This document shows, piece by piece, positions 1-6,729 of a DNA stretch of 64,000 nt. Made by a program: the position numbers and the translations under genes. Where the stretch lies: contig NZ_CP059600.1 of NCBI RefSeq assembly GCF_022369475.1, forward strand, positions 310,001 through 374,000, read 5' to 3'. A model generated the notes under the pieces. It had not been told where the DNA came from and made no database searches. It saw only the letters and a program-made list of their open reading frames with translations. Positions within the stretch are counted from its first letter, which is position 1. Every line of letters begins with the position of its first letter. The DNA is from Campylobacter sp. RM12651 (GTDB lineage: Bacteria > Campylobacterota > Campylobacteria > Campylobacterales > Campylobacteraceae).

Positions 1-1152
1 AGACTTAGATATTCTAGGTATTAATGTAGCTTTGTATTCAGCGCCTATTATTTTATCCATATCACTTAGAAGCCTTGTTTTTTGATTATTTGCTACTATA
101 AATGGATAAGCATCGCTACTATCTCCTAAAATTGCTATTGAAAACACTAAACTACTAACGGCTAATTGATTAGCATAAACAGAGTATTTTTCATTTCCAA
201 AAGGAATTTTATAATCTATATCATTATCGTTTTTCTTAATAAAAACAATAGGCAATGATAGATTAAATTCTTTTAAAGATTTAGATTTACCATTTTCATA
301 AATTACCCAAATATATTTATTTGTTTTAGATATTTGCATTCCTTTTTTTATTTTATTTGCTATTCTTTTAGTGTTGAAATTGTTTTTAGCTAATTCATAA
401 TCTTGATAAAACAGCAAATCATTTTCTTGAGAATAAACTTCTTTTAATAAATCAATAGAATTATTTGACCTACCATCTAAAATATAATAAAGAGCAGAAA
501 AATAGCTAACAAATGGATTAGAATAATTAGCATAAGACTTATAAGCAGGAATTGGGACACTATTATTTATAATGTCTATTACTTCATTACTTTCTCTAGG
601 TTTTTGTTGTAAGTAGTTTAATTCGCTTAAAATATCGCTTTCAAATTCTTCTTTATTTCTTTTTTGTCTATCTAAGGCTCTTTTGATTTCAACTCCAGCT
701 TCATCGTATTCGCCTAAAGCTAGATAACTCATTGATTTGTATGTATTAGTTAGCATTTTTTCATAATATTGACCGCTATAATCAGTTATATTATCATTAA
801 AAAGACCTTCTAAAACTCCTTCTCCAATCTTTAACAATATATTTTTTTCATCTTTATCTTTATAACCATCTTCAACCAAATCAAATAGCTTAATACTATC
901 TTTATAAGACTTACACAAGAATGCTTGATATCCGTAATAATTGCCGTTGTAAAGTGGGTCTTTAATCTTTTCTAATACATTTTCTTTTGAGTATTTTAGC
1001 TCTTTTTTCGTAAGTAATTCGCAGTCTTTAGTATCTAAAGAATATATTTTATTTTTATTTTCTTCTTCGTAGCCTAAAAAGACAGAAGAACAAGCATTTA
1101 ATACTAATAAAGTAAAAACTAAAACAAAAACTTTTAACAAAACTCTTAACAT
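1..1152 (-). CDS. Lipoprotein resembling COG3014 family, 3' end outside window
   Basis: The frame runs open from an ATG at 1152 to the window edge (384 codons, no stop), so the C-terminus is missing. The N-terminus is a lipoprotein signal: a basic start, a hydrophobic stretch and the lipobox VLNAC, so the mature protein should be lipid-anchored. A stretch reading YLALGEYDEAGVEIKRALDR and a late DMDKIIGAEYK resemble what I recall of the uncharacterised COG3014 lipoproteins; this is from memory only. No function is known to me. The start at 1152 is chosen because a run of ten G ends six bases upstream, an ideal Shine-Dalgarno distance. An in-frame ATG at 1170 begins inside that run and would add six residues. 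It is transcribed away from the dehydrogenase gene at 1266-2450 only in the sense that both lie on the minus strand with a 95-base gap. Confidence 0.7.
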   Translation of the reverse strand, partial: MLRVLLKVFVLVFTLLVLNACSSVFLGYEEENKNKIYSLDTKDCELLTKKELKYSKENVLEKIKDPLYNGNYYGYQAFLCKSYKDSIKLFDLVEDGYKDKDEKNILLKIGEGVLEGLFNDNITDYSGQYYEKMLTNTYKSMSYLALGEYDEAGVEIKRALDRQKRNKEEFESDILSELNYLQQKPRESNEVIDIINNSVPIPAYKSYANYSNPFVSYFSALYYILDGRSNNSIDLLKEVYSQENDLLFYQDYELAKNNFNTKRIANKIKKGMQISKTNKYIWVIYENGKSKSLKEFNLSLPIVFIKKNDNDIDYKIPFGNEKYSVYANQLAVSSLVFSIAILGDSSDAYPFIVANNQKTRLLSDMDKIIGAEYKATLIPRISKS

Positions 1153-1158
1153 CGCCGA

Positions 1159-1168
1159 CCCCCCCCCC
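1159..1168 (-). repeat. Homopolymeric G tract (10 G) at the start of the lipoprotein gene
   Basis: Ten consecutive C on the plus strand (G on the coding strand) sit directly before the gene at 1-1152. Such tracts are hypermutable by slipped-strand mispairing in Campylobacter and act as phase-variation switches. Here the tract lies where the Shine-Dalgarno should be. It also separates an upstream ATG (1186) from the gene; that ATG would be in frame with 9 or 12 G but not with 10. Confidence 0.75.
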
Positions 1169-1265
1169 ATTTTTAAAAAACGCCATTTTATAAAAACTTA
1201 ATTAATATATATTAATTTTTTTTAAAATTCAATAATTCTTAAATAATAAGAATTATTGTTTATTT

Positions 1266-2450
1266 TTATAGCTCTAGTATTTTAATAGGAAGACCCATTT
1301 TATTCATTTCATCAAAGAATGGTTTTGCATCAAATTCTTCCATATTAAATACACCTTTTCCGCTCCATTTGCCACTTGCTATTAAATATGTTCCAATTGC
1401 AGCAGGAACGCCTGTTGTGTAGCTTACTGCTTGAGCGCCAGTTTCAGCGTAGCATTCTTCATGCACGCAAACATTATAAATATATACTTTTTTAGCCTTG
1501 CCATCTTTAATACCTTCAATAATACAACCTATGTTTGTCTTGCCTTTAGTCCTTGCACCAAGACTTGCAGGGTCAGGTAAAAGTGTCTTTAAAAACTCAA
1601 TAGGAATTATCTTCATTCCTTGATGTTCAACTGGCTCAATTCCTAGCATACCTACATTTTTAAGACAATTCATATGTTGAATATAGCTTTGTCCAAAAGT
1701 CATAAAAAATCTAATTCTTTTTAAACCTTTTATATTTTTACATAAGCTCTCAAGTTCTTCATGATAAAGTAAATAGCTATCTTTAACCCCAACTTCAGGA
1801 TAATCGTGTTCAACTTTAATCTCAAGTGGTTTAGTCTCAATCCACTCGCCATTTTCCCAATATCTACCATTTGCACTAACTTCTCTTAAGTTTATTTCAG
1901 GGTTAAAATTAGTTGCGAAAGCATAGCCGTGATCTCCTGCATTACAATCCATAATATCAATTGTATGAATTTCATCAAATAAATATTGCTGCGCATACGC
2001 ACACATAACATTCGTTGCACCTGGGTCAAATCCACTTCCAAGCAGTGCAGGAACACCAGCTTTTAAAAAGTCATTATTTCTAGCCCATTGCTCTTTATAC
2101 TCAAATTTAGCTAAATCAGGATGTTCGTAATTTGCTGTATCAATGTATGGAATTTTAGTTTGAGAACAAGCGTCCATTAAAGCTAAATCTTGATAAGGTA
2201 AAGCCACATTTAATAAAATCGTAGCGTTTATATCTTGTATAAGCTTAACAACTGCATTTGTATCATCAGCATTAATCGTAGCAGTTGCAATCTCAACTCC
2301 TAAACGCTCTTTAATAAAACTTGCTATTTCATCACATTTGCTTTTTGTTCTACTTGCAAGCGTGATTTTATCAAAATATTTATATTCAGCTGCTTTATAG
2401 GTTGCTACACGGCTAACTCCACCAGCTCCAATTATTAATAAATGTTTCAT
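1266..2450 (-). CDS. Carboxynorspermidine/carboxyspermidine dehydrogenase (saccharopine dehydrogenase family)
   Basis: A 394-residue protein of the saccharopine dehydrogenase fold, which in Campylobacter and Vibrio reductively condenses aspartate semialdehyde with a diamine to make carboxy(nor)spermidine, a step in the alternative spermidine pathway. The N-terminus MKHLLIIGAGGVSRV is the dinucleotide-binding motif, and GSGFDPGATN near residue 138 is typical of the family. Full length for the family. The start has an AGGAGAA ribosome-binding site. The partner decarboxylase is not in the window. The assignment to CANSDH rather than lysine-pathway saccharopine dehydrogenase rests on the genus and on resemblance to C. 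jejuni Cj0172c as I recall it. Confidence 0.85.
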   Translation of the reverse strand: MKHLLIIGAGGVSRVATYKAAEYKYFDKITLASRTKSKCDEIASFIKERLGVEIATATINADDTNAVVKLIQDINATILLNVALPYQDLALMDACSQTKIPYIDTANYEHPDLAKFEYKEQWARNNDFLKAGVPALLGSGFDPGATNVMCAYAQQYLFDEIHTIDIMDCNAGDHGYAFATNFNPEINLREVSANGRYWENGEWIETKPLEIKVEHDYPEVGVKDSYLLYHEELESLCKNIKGLKRIRFFMTFGQSYIQHMNCLKNVGMLGIEPVEHQGMKIIPIEFLKTLLPDPASLGARTKGKTNIGCIIEGIKDGKAKKVYIYNVCVHEECYAETGAQAVSYTTGVPAAIGTYLIASGKWSGKGVFNMEEFDAKPFFDEMNKMGLPIKILEL

Positions 2451-2543
2451 ATTTTCTCCTTTTAGCTTATGATAAAATATTTATGATAATGATTAATCTT
2501 TTTATGAGATTATATTAGTCTTATTTTATTTTAGGAGTATATT

Positions 2544-3098
2544 ATGAAAAAATTATTTTTAGCTTTAAGCTTAGCAGGTATTTTAGGTGCTAGTGAATTT
2601 GTTCTTGATAAAGTTCATACTAGCGTTGAATTTAGCGTTAAACATATGTTAGTTTCTAATGCTAAGGGCAAATTTAAAAGTTTTGATGCGATGATAGATT
2701 TTGATGAAGCTAATAAAACTTTTAAAGTATTTAATGCAAGCGTTGATGTAGCAAGCGTTGATACAAATAGTGAAAAAAGAGACGAGCATTTAAAATCAAG
2801 TGATTTTTTAAATGAAAAAGTTAATCCAAAACTTACTTTTGTTATGAGTAAATACGAAAAAGTAAGTGATACACAAGGAAAAATGACAGGGGAATTAAAC
2901 ATAAATGGCGTTAAAAAAGAAGTAACATTTGATGTTGCTATCAATGGTGTTGCTACAATGGGAGATAAAACTAAACTTGGGTTTGACCTAAATCTTGACC
3001 TTTTAAGAAAAGATTTTGATGTAGCAAAAGATACAAATGAAGGCTTAGTAGCAAACGAAGTAAAAGTTCAAATTTTTGCTGAAGCTGATAAAAAATAA
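2544..3098 (+). CDS. YceI-family periplasmic protein
   Basis: A 184-residue protein with a cleavable Sec signal (about residues 1-16, ending LGAS) followed by a YceI lipocalin-like beta-barrel, a fold that binds isoprenoid or similar amphiphiles. FVLDKVHTSVEFSVKHM at the mature start and the later NINGVKKEVTFD strand are diagnostic. YceI proteins are base- or stress-induced in several bacteria; the C. jejuni homologue is Cj0420. The ribosome-binding site is TTAGGAG. It stands alone, divergent from the dehydrogenase gene and convergent with the EF-hand gene at 3126. Confidence 0.9.
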   Translation: MKKLFLALSLAGILGASEFVLDKVHTSVEFSVKHMLVSNAKGKFKSFDAMIDFDEANKTFKVFNASVDVASVDTNSEKRDEHLKSSDFLNEKVNPKLTFVMSKYEKVSDTQGKMTGELNINGVKKEVTFDVAINGVATMGDKTKLGFDLNLDLLRKDFDVAKDTNEGLVANEVKVQIFAEADKK

Positions 3099-3106
3099 TT
3101 AAAATT

Positions 3107-3135
3107 AAGAATTTGAAATTTTATTTCAAATTCTT
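3107..3135. terminator. Bidirectional hairpin between yceI-like gene and EF-hand gene 1
   Basis: A perfect 12-base inverted repeat, AAGAATTTGAAA and its complement around a TTTTA loop. It sits nine bases after the yceI stop and overlaps the last codons of the convergent gene at 3126-4064, so one structure can end both transcripts. Confidence 0.6.
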
Positions 3136-4064
3136 ATATCAATTAATCTTGTATCGCTTAAATCTTTTTTAAATTCTTTCGTAAAATCTATAAAATCTCC
3201 TAGCTTATCACTACTTATTAAATCTTTTAATTTATCTTCGCTTATTTTTAATTCATTACTTATGTTTTGGATATTAAATTTTTGTAATATTTCTTTTTCG
3301 TTATTATCTAAAGATTGTGATTTTTTAAGTTTTTCAATTATATTATTAAGTTTGATTTGTTCTTCTGTTTTTTTATTTAATTCTTCAGTTATATTAGTAT
3401 TTATTTTTTTGTGTGAAATTGTCATAAAAGGTAGATTATCTAAAAATACTCCATATTGGTAAGCAGTGTCAGAATAATTGTATTTTTCAGCAATTGTTAT
3501 ATAGCCATCAAGATTTTTATCCATACTAATATTCCCATCAAGTATTGTGCTAATATCAGTTGATTGTTTATTATCAACAGTCAAAATACTTGGAACATAA
3601 CTTGCAACTTTAGTAGCTTGTCCTGAACCATCTTTAGTTGGCTCTATATATAAAGCAAATGCATAGATAGTATAATCAATTTCTTTTTTATCTACTTCTC
3701 CATCGTTATTTCTATCGGCTGCTAAAAAATTACTCTTATACGCTACATCGCTAAACCACCCAGCTACAAAACTTGCTGCATCTTTATCTAAAATAATGCC
3801 TTTGCTAGTATCAATGAAATTATCTTCATTAAAAAATTCTTTTAATCTATTAATATTCTTGTCACTAAGTTTTACTCCGATATTGCTTTCATCAAATTTA
3901 AAAAACACATTGTAATCTTGCTCTTTATTTGTCTTAATCTCAAAATTATTTTTATTTATATTATCTTTTAAATTGCTAATATCTTTAGTATTTAATTCTT
4001 TAGTTTTAACATTATCAGCCCAAGACATTGCTATATTTTTTACTTGCGAGATATCTATTTTCAT
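3126..4064 (-). CDS. EF-hand protein, tandem paralogue 1
   Basis: A 312-residue protein of unknown function with no signal peptide or membrane segment. Two canonical calcium-binding EF-hand loops are visible: DRNNDGEVDKKE near residue 118 and DKNLDGYITIAE near 183. It shares with the genes at 4484 and 5698 a central block beginning FEIKTNKEQDYNVFFKFD and running to ILDKDAASFVAGWFSD, and the C-terminal block DFIDFTKEFKKDLSDTRL followed by IDIRI. It lies 45 bases after the small exported-protein gene (4109-4333) on the same strand and may share its transcript. The lack of a Sec signal together with EF-hands would fit a protein exported by another route, but that is inference. Confidence 0.8.
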   Translation of the reverse strand: MKIDISQVKNIAMSWADNVKTKELNTKDISNLKDNINKNNFEIKTNKEQDYNVFFKFDESNIGVKLSDKNINRLKEFFNEDNFIDTSKGIILDKDAASFVAGWFSDVAYKSNFLAADRNNDGEVDKKEIDYTIYAFALYIEPTKDGSGQATKVASYVPSILTVDNKQSTDISTILDGNISMDKNLDGYITIAEKYNYSDTAYQYGVFLDNLPFMTISHKKINTNITEELNKKTEEQIKLNNIIEKLKKSQSLDNNEKEILQKFNIQNISNELKISEDKLKDLISSDKLGDFIDFTKEFKKDLSDTRLIDIRI

Positions 4065-4108
4065 AAGTTTTCCTTAAATTATTTAGCTAGGAAACTCCTA
4101 GCTAATCT

Positions 4109-4333
4109 TTATCTTATAACAAATCCAGCATTTAATCTCGGACCATTATTTGAGCTAGATGTTCTTTTAAAATTAGGACTCCAGTTTTGTCTAGTAGGAG
4201 TTACTCTATCTCTTTCAGCACTTATAAAAGCCCATCTCCAAGGACCACTGCCTGTAAAATAATCATACCAATAATACGCACTTGCATTCGTAATAAAACC
4301 TAAAGCTAAAATAGCTAAAACTGCTTTTTTCAT
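4109..4333 (-). CDS. Small exported protein, aromatic- and arginine-rich
   Basis: A 74-residue open frame starting with a clear Sec signal (MKKAVLAILALGFITNASA) and an AGGAGA ribosome-binding site seven bases before the ATG, so it is very likely real. The mature part of about 55 residues is rich in Trp, Tyr, Arg, Asn and Ser (YYWYDYFTGSGPWRW at its start) and has no cysteine. I do not recognise the family. A TATAAT box lies on the minus strand upstream (around 4355-4365). It precedes EF-hand gene 1 and could be co-transcribed with it. Confidence 0.7.
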   Translation of the reverse strand: MKKAVLAILALGFITNASAYYWYDYFTGSGPWRWAFISAERDRVTPTRQNWSPNFKRTSSSNNGPRLNAGFVIR

Positions 4334-4419
4334 TGAAAATCTCCTTTCATTAATGATTTGAATTATTATAATATAACTTAAATAAATTATATTGAAATTT
4401 TATTTAAAAAATAGATATT

Positions 4420-4438
4420 TTGTAACTATAAGTAACAA
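4420..4438 (-). promoter_or_regulatory. Operator-like direct repeat GTTAC-N5-GTTAC, copy 1
   Basis: On the minus strand this reads TTGTTACTTATAGTTACAA: two GTTAC units at a 10-base period, upstream of the small exported-protein gene. The same pattern recurs at 5661-5679 and 33810-33828. Ten-base-spaced direct repeats are typical of OmpR-type response-regulator sites. The regulator is unknown. Confidence 0.4.
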
Positions 4439-4483
4439 TTAGCTAATTTCTATTTCAAATTCTTTAATAATTTAAAATATAAA

Positions 4484-5428
4484 TTAGACTTTTATATCAA
4501 TTAATTTTGTATCGTTTAAATCTTTTTTAAATTCTTTTGTAAAATCTATAAAATCACTTAATTTATCATTTGTAATTAACTCTTCTAATTTATCTTCGCT
4601 TATTTTTAAATTAATATTAAAATCTTTTAAGAGTTTCTTTTCATCATTTGTTAGACTTTTTAGGCCTTGATTTTTAAGTTTTGCTAAGGCTGCTAATTTT
4701 TTTAATTCTTCTAATTCTTTCTCTTTTAATTTATCTGTATTTGCAATCTTATATAAGCTAATAAAATCATTATTATTTTTATTATTAGATACTTCTATGT
4801 TATCTTCAAAATATCCCTTTTCGCCTACATTTAGAAATTCGCCAAATGTAATAATACCATCAAGATTTTTATCATTATTTAAACTAGCATTTAAAGCATA
4901 GCTAATATCAGCATAGTATTCATCATTATCTGCTAAAAATTTACTCTCTTCATAGCCTTTTACATAATTAGTGATTATATATTCACCTTTATTATCTCTT
5001 CTATATTCAAGCCTTTCATGTATATAGCTTAATGTCTTTTTTCCTTCTTTATTGCTTAGCTCCCCATTACCATCAACATCAGCTTCAAGGAATTTTTGTT
5101 TATAAGCAATATCACTAAACCATCCAGCTACAAAACTTGCTGCGTCTTTATCTAAAATAGTGCCTTTACTATTAAAAATGAAATTATCTTCATCAAAAAA
5201 TTCTTTTAATCTATTGATATTATTTTCACTAAGTTTTACTCCGATATTACTTTCATCAAATTTAAAAAACACATTGTAATCTTGCTCTTTATTTGTCTTA
5301 ATCTCAAAATTATTTATATTTATTGCATTTTTTATATTGTATAAATCAAAAGAATTTAAAGAATTTGAATTAATTTTATCTTGCCAAGCTATAGGCGTAT
5401 TTAAATAGTTTCCTAGATAATGTCTCAT
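4484..5428 (-). CDS. EF-hand protein, tandem paralogue 2
   Basis: A 314-residue paralogue of the proteins at 3126 and 5698. EF-hand loops are DVDGNGELSNKE near residue 114 and DKNLDGIITFGE near 193. It has the same central block (FEIKTNKEQDYNVFFKFD to FVAGWFSD) and a C-terminal helix-rich block with KLKNQGLKSLTNDEKKLLKD, shared closely with paralogue 3, then the tail TKLIDIKV. No signal peptide or membrane helix. An AAAGGA ribosome-binding site precedes the ATG. The 269-base gap upstream (5429-5697) carries the second copy of the GTTAC repeat and a TATAAT box (around 5600), in a layout matching the region upstream of the small gene at 4333, which suggests that the intergenic DNA was duplicated along with the gene. 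Confidence 0.8.
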   Translation of the reverse strand: MRHYLGNYLNTPIAWQDKINSNSLNSFDLYNIKNAININNFEIKTNKEQDYNVFFKFDESNIGVKLSENNINRLKEFFDEDNFIFNSKGTILDKDAASFVAGWFSDIAYKQKFLEADVDGNGELSNKEGKKTLSYIHERLEYRRDNKGEYIITNYVKGYEESKFLADNDEYYADISYALNASLNNDKNLDGIITFGEFLNVGEKGYFEDNIEVSNNKNNNDFISLYKIANTDKLKEKELEELKKLAALAKLKNQGLKSLTNDEKKLLKDFNINLKISEDKLEELITNDKLSDFIDFTKEFKKDLNDTKLIDIKV

Positions 5429-5660
5429 AAAAAATCCTTTAAAATTATGACTAAATTAGATCTAGCTAATTAATCAAGACATTTTTAAAATCATATAGCT
5501 ATTTTTTACACTTAAAAAGCAATATTAAAGCACTAATACTTTTTAAAATATGCACTAACATTCGTAATGCAAATTAAGTTAATACATTAAAAAATGATTT
5601 GAATTATTATAATTTGATTTTAATTAATACTATTATTATTTTATTTAATGTTTTGATATA

Positions 5661-5679
5661 TTGTAACTTTTAGTAACAA
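5661..5679 (-). promoter_or_regulatory. Operator-like direct repeat GTTAC-N5-GTTAC, copy 2
   Basis: On the minus strand this reads TTGTTACTAAAAGTTACAA, nearly identical to copies 1 and 3. It lies upstream of EF-hand gene 2 and about 75 bases before a TATAAT box. The flanking bases, including TGATTTGAATTATTATAAT near 5595, also match the region at 4353-4371. Confidence 0.4.
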
Positions 5680-5697
5680 TTAATTAAAAATAAAAAA

Positions 5698-6657
5698 TTA
5701 AACCTTAATATCAATTAATTTTGTATCGCTTAAATCTTTTTTAAATTCTTTCGTAAAATCTATAAAATCATCTAATTTATCGTTTGTAACTAATTCTTCT
5801 AATTTATTTTCACTGATTTTAAGATTAAGACTAAAGTCTTTTAAGAGTTTCTTTTCATCATCGCTAAGCACGTCTAAACCTTGATTTTTAAGTTTTGCTA
5901 AGGCTACTAATTTTTTTAATTCTTCTAATTCCTTTTCTTTGAATTTATCTATATTCATAATTTTATAAATATTACCACTATCAATTTTAATTCGCTCATC
6001 ACTTGATTTACAATCAGCTGTATATTTATGAATTTTATTTTTACCATCAGCTCCTAAATATTCGCCAAATGTTATTATTCCATCAAGGTTTTTATCATCA
6101 TTTAAACTAATATTTAAAGCCTTACTAATATCCATACTCTCGCCCTCTGGCAAAGCTACCATACTAGGTAAATATGTGCCTATGATTGCATTTGAGATTA
6201 TTTCTTCTTCAAGTGTCTTTTCATTTACTACTATTTCGGCTGCTTCACTAAATACCGTAAATGTATATTTAAATTCCTTGCCCGTTAATTCTCCATCGTT
6301 ATTAATATCAGCTGCTAAGAGATTTTCTCTATAAGCAATATTGCTAAACCATCCAGCGACAAAACTTGCCGCATCTTTATCTAAAATAGTGCCTTTATTA
6401 TTAGCAATGAAATTATCGCTATCAAAAAATTCTTTTAATCTATTTAGATTTTTTTCATTTATTTTTACACCTATATTATCACCATCAAATCTAAAAAATA
6501 CATTGTAATCTTGCTCTTTATTAGTCTTTATCTCAAAATTATTTTTATTTATTTGATAATTTAAATCTTTTAGCTCTTTTTCTGTTAGCTCGTGCTTTTT
6601 AACATCAATTTTCCAAGCTATCGGCATATTTTTACTAGCACTTATATCGTGTATCAT
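5698..6657 (-). CDS. EF-hand protein, tandem paralogue 3
   Basis: A 319-residue paralogue of the two preceding EF-hand proteins. EF-hand loops are DINNDGELTGKE near residue 118 and DKNLDGIITFGE near 198. The conserved central block and C-terminal block are present, ending TKLIDIKV. It is predicted soluble without a signal peptide. Function is unknown. It lies 72 bases downstream of ttrA on the same strand, with its own TATAAT box (minus strand, 6691-6686) and an AAAGGA ribosome-binding site that forms the arm of a hairpin (6662-6688). Confidence 0.8.
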   Translation of the reverse strand: MIHDISASKNMPIAWKIDVKKHELTEKELKDLNYQINKNNFEIKTNKEQDYNVFFRFDGDNIGVKINEKNLNRLKEFFDSDNFIANNKGTILDKDAASFVAGWFSNIAYRENLLAADINNDGELTGKEFKYTFTVFSEAAEIVVNEKTLEEEIISNAIIGTYLPSMVALPEGESMDISKALNISLNDDKNLDGIITFGEYLGADGKNKIHKYTADCKSSDERIKIDSGNIYKIMNIDKFKEKELEELKKLVALAKLKNQGLDVLSDDEKKLLKDFSLNLKISENKLEELVTNDKLDDFIDFTKEFKKDLSDTKLIDIKV

Positions 6658-6661
6658 AAAT

Positions 6662-6688
6662 AATCCTTTAATATTTATTTAAAGGATT
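6662..6688 (-). promoter_or_regulatory. Hairpin covering the ribosome-binding site of EF-hand gene 3, with embedded promoter
   Basis: AATCCTTT (minus-strand order) pairs with AAAGGATT across an 11-base loop; the second arm contains the AAAGGA ribosome-binding site of the gene starting at 6657. A TATAAT box (6691-6686) overlaps the first arm, so a transcript started there would begin in the loop and lack the first arm, while read-through from ttrA would carry the whole hairpin. That behaviour is inference from base pairing. Confidence 0.4.
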
Positions 6689-6729
6689 ATAGTTTATTTA
6701 GGATAAATAATTTAATCAGTTTAAATTCC

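Noticed and set aside
2485-2498. Fur-box-like GATAATGATTAATC between the dehydrogenase and yceI-like genes
   Set aside because: It matches the 19-base Fur consensus at only about 13 positions, which is expected often by chance in DNA this rich in A and T.
2615-2944. Minus-strand open frame of 109 codons opposite the yceI-like gene
   Set aside because: It is a shadow of a well-supported gene, has no ribosome-binding site and shows no domain.
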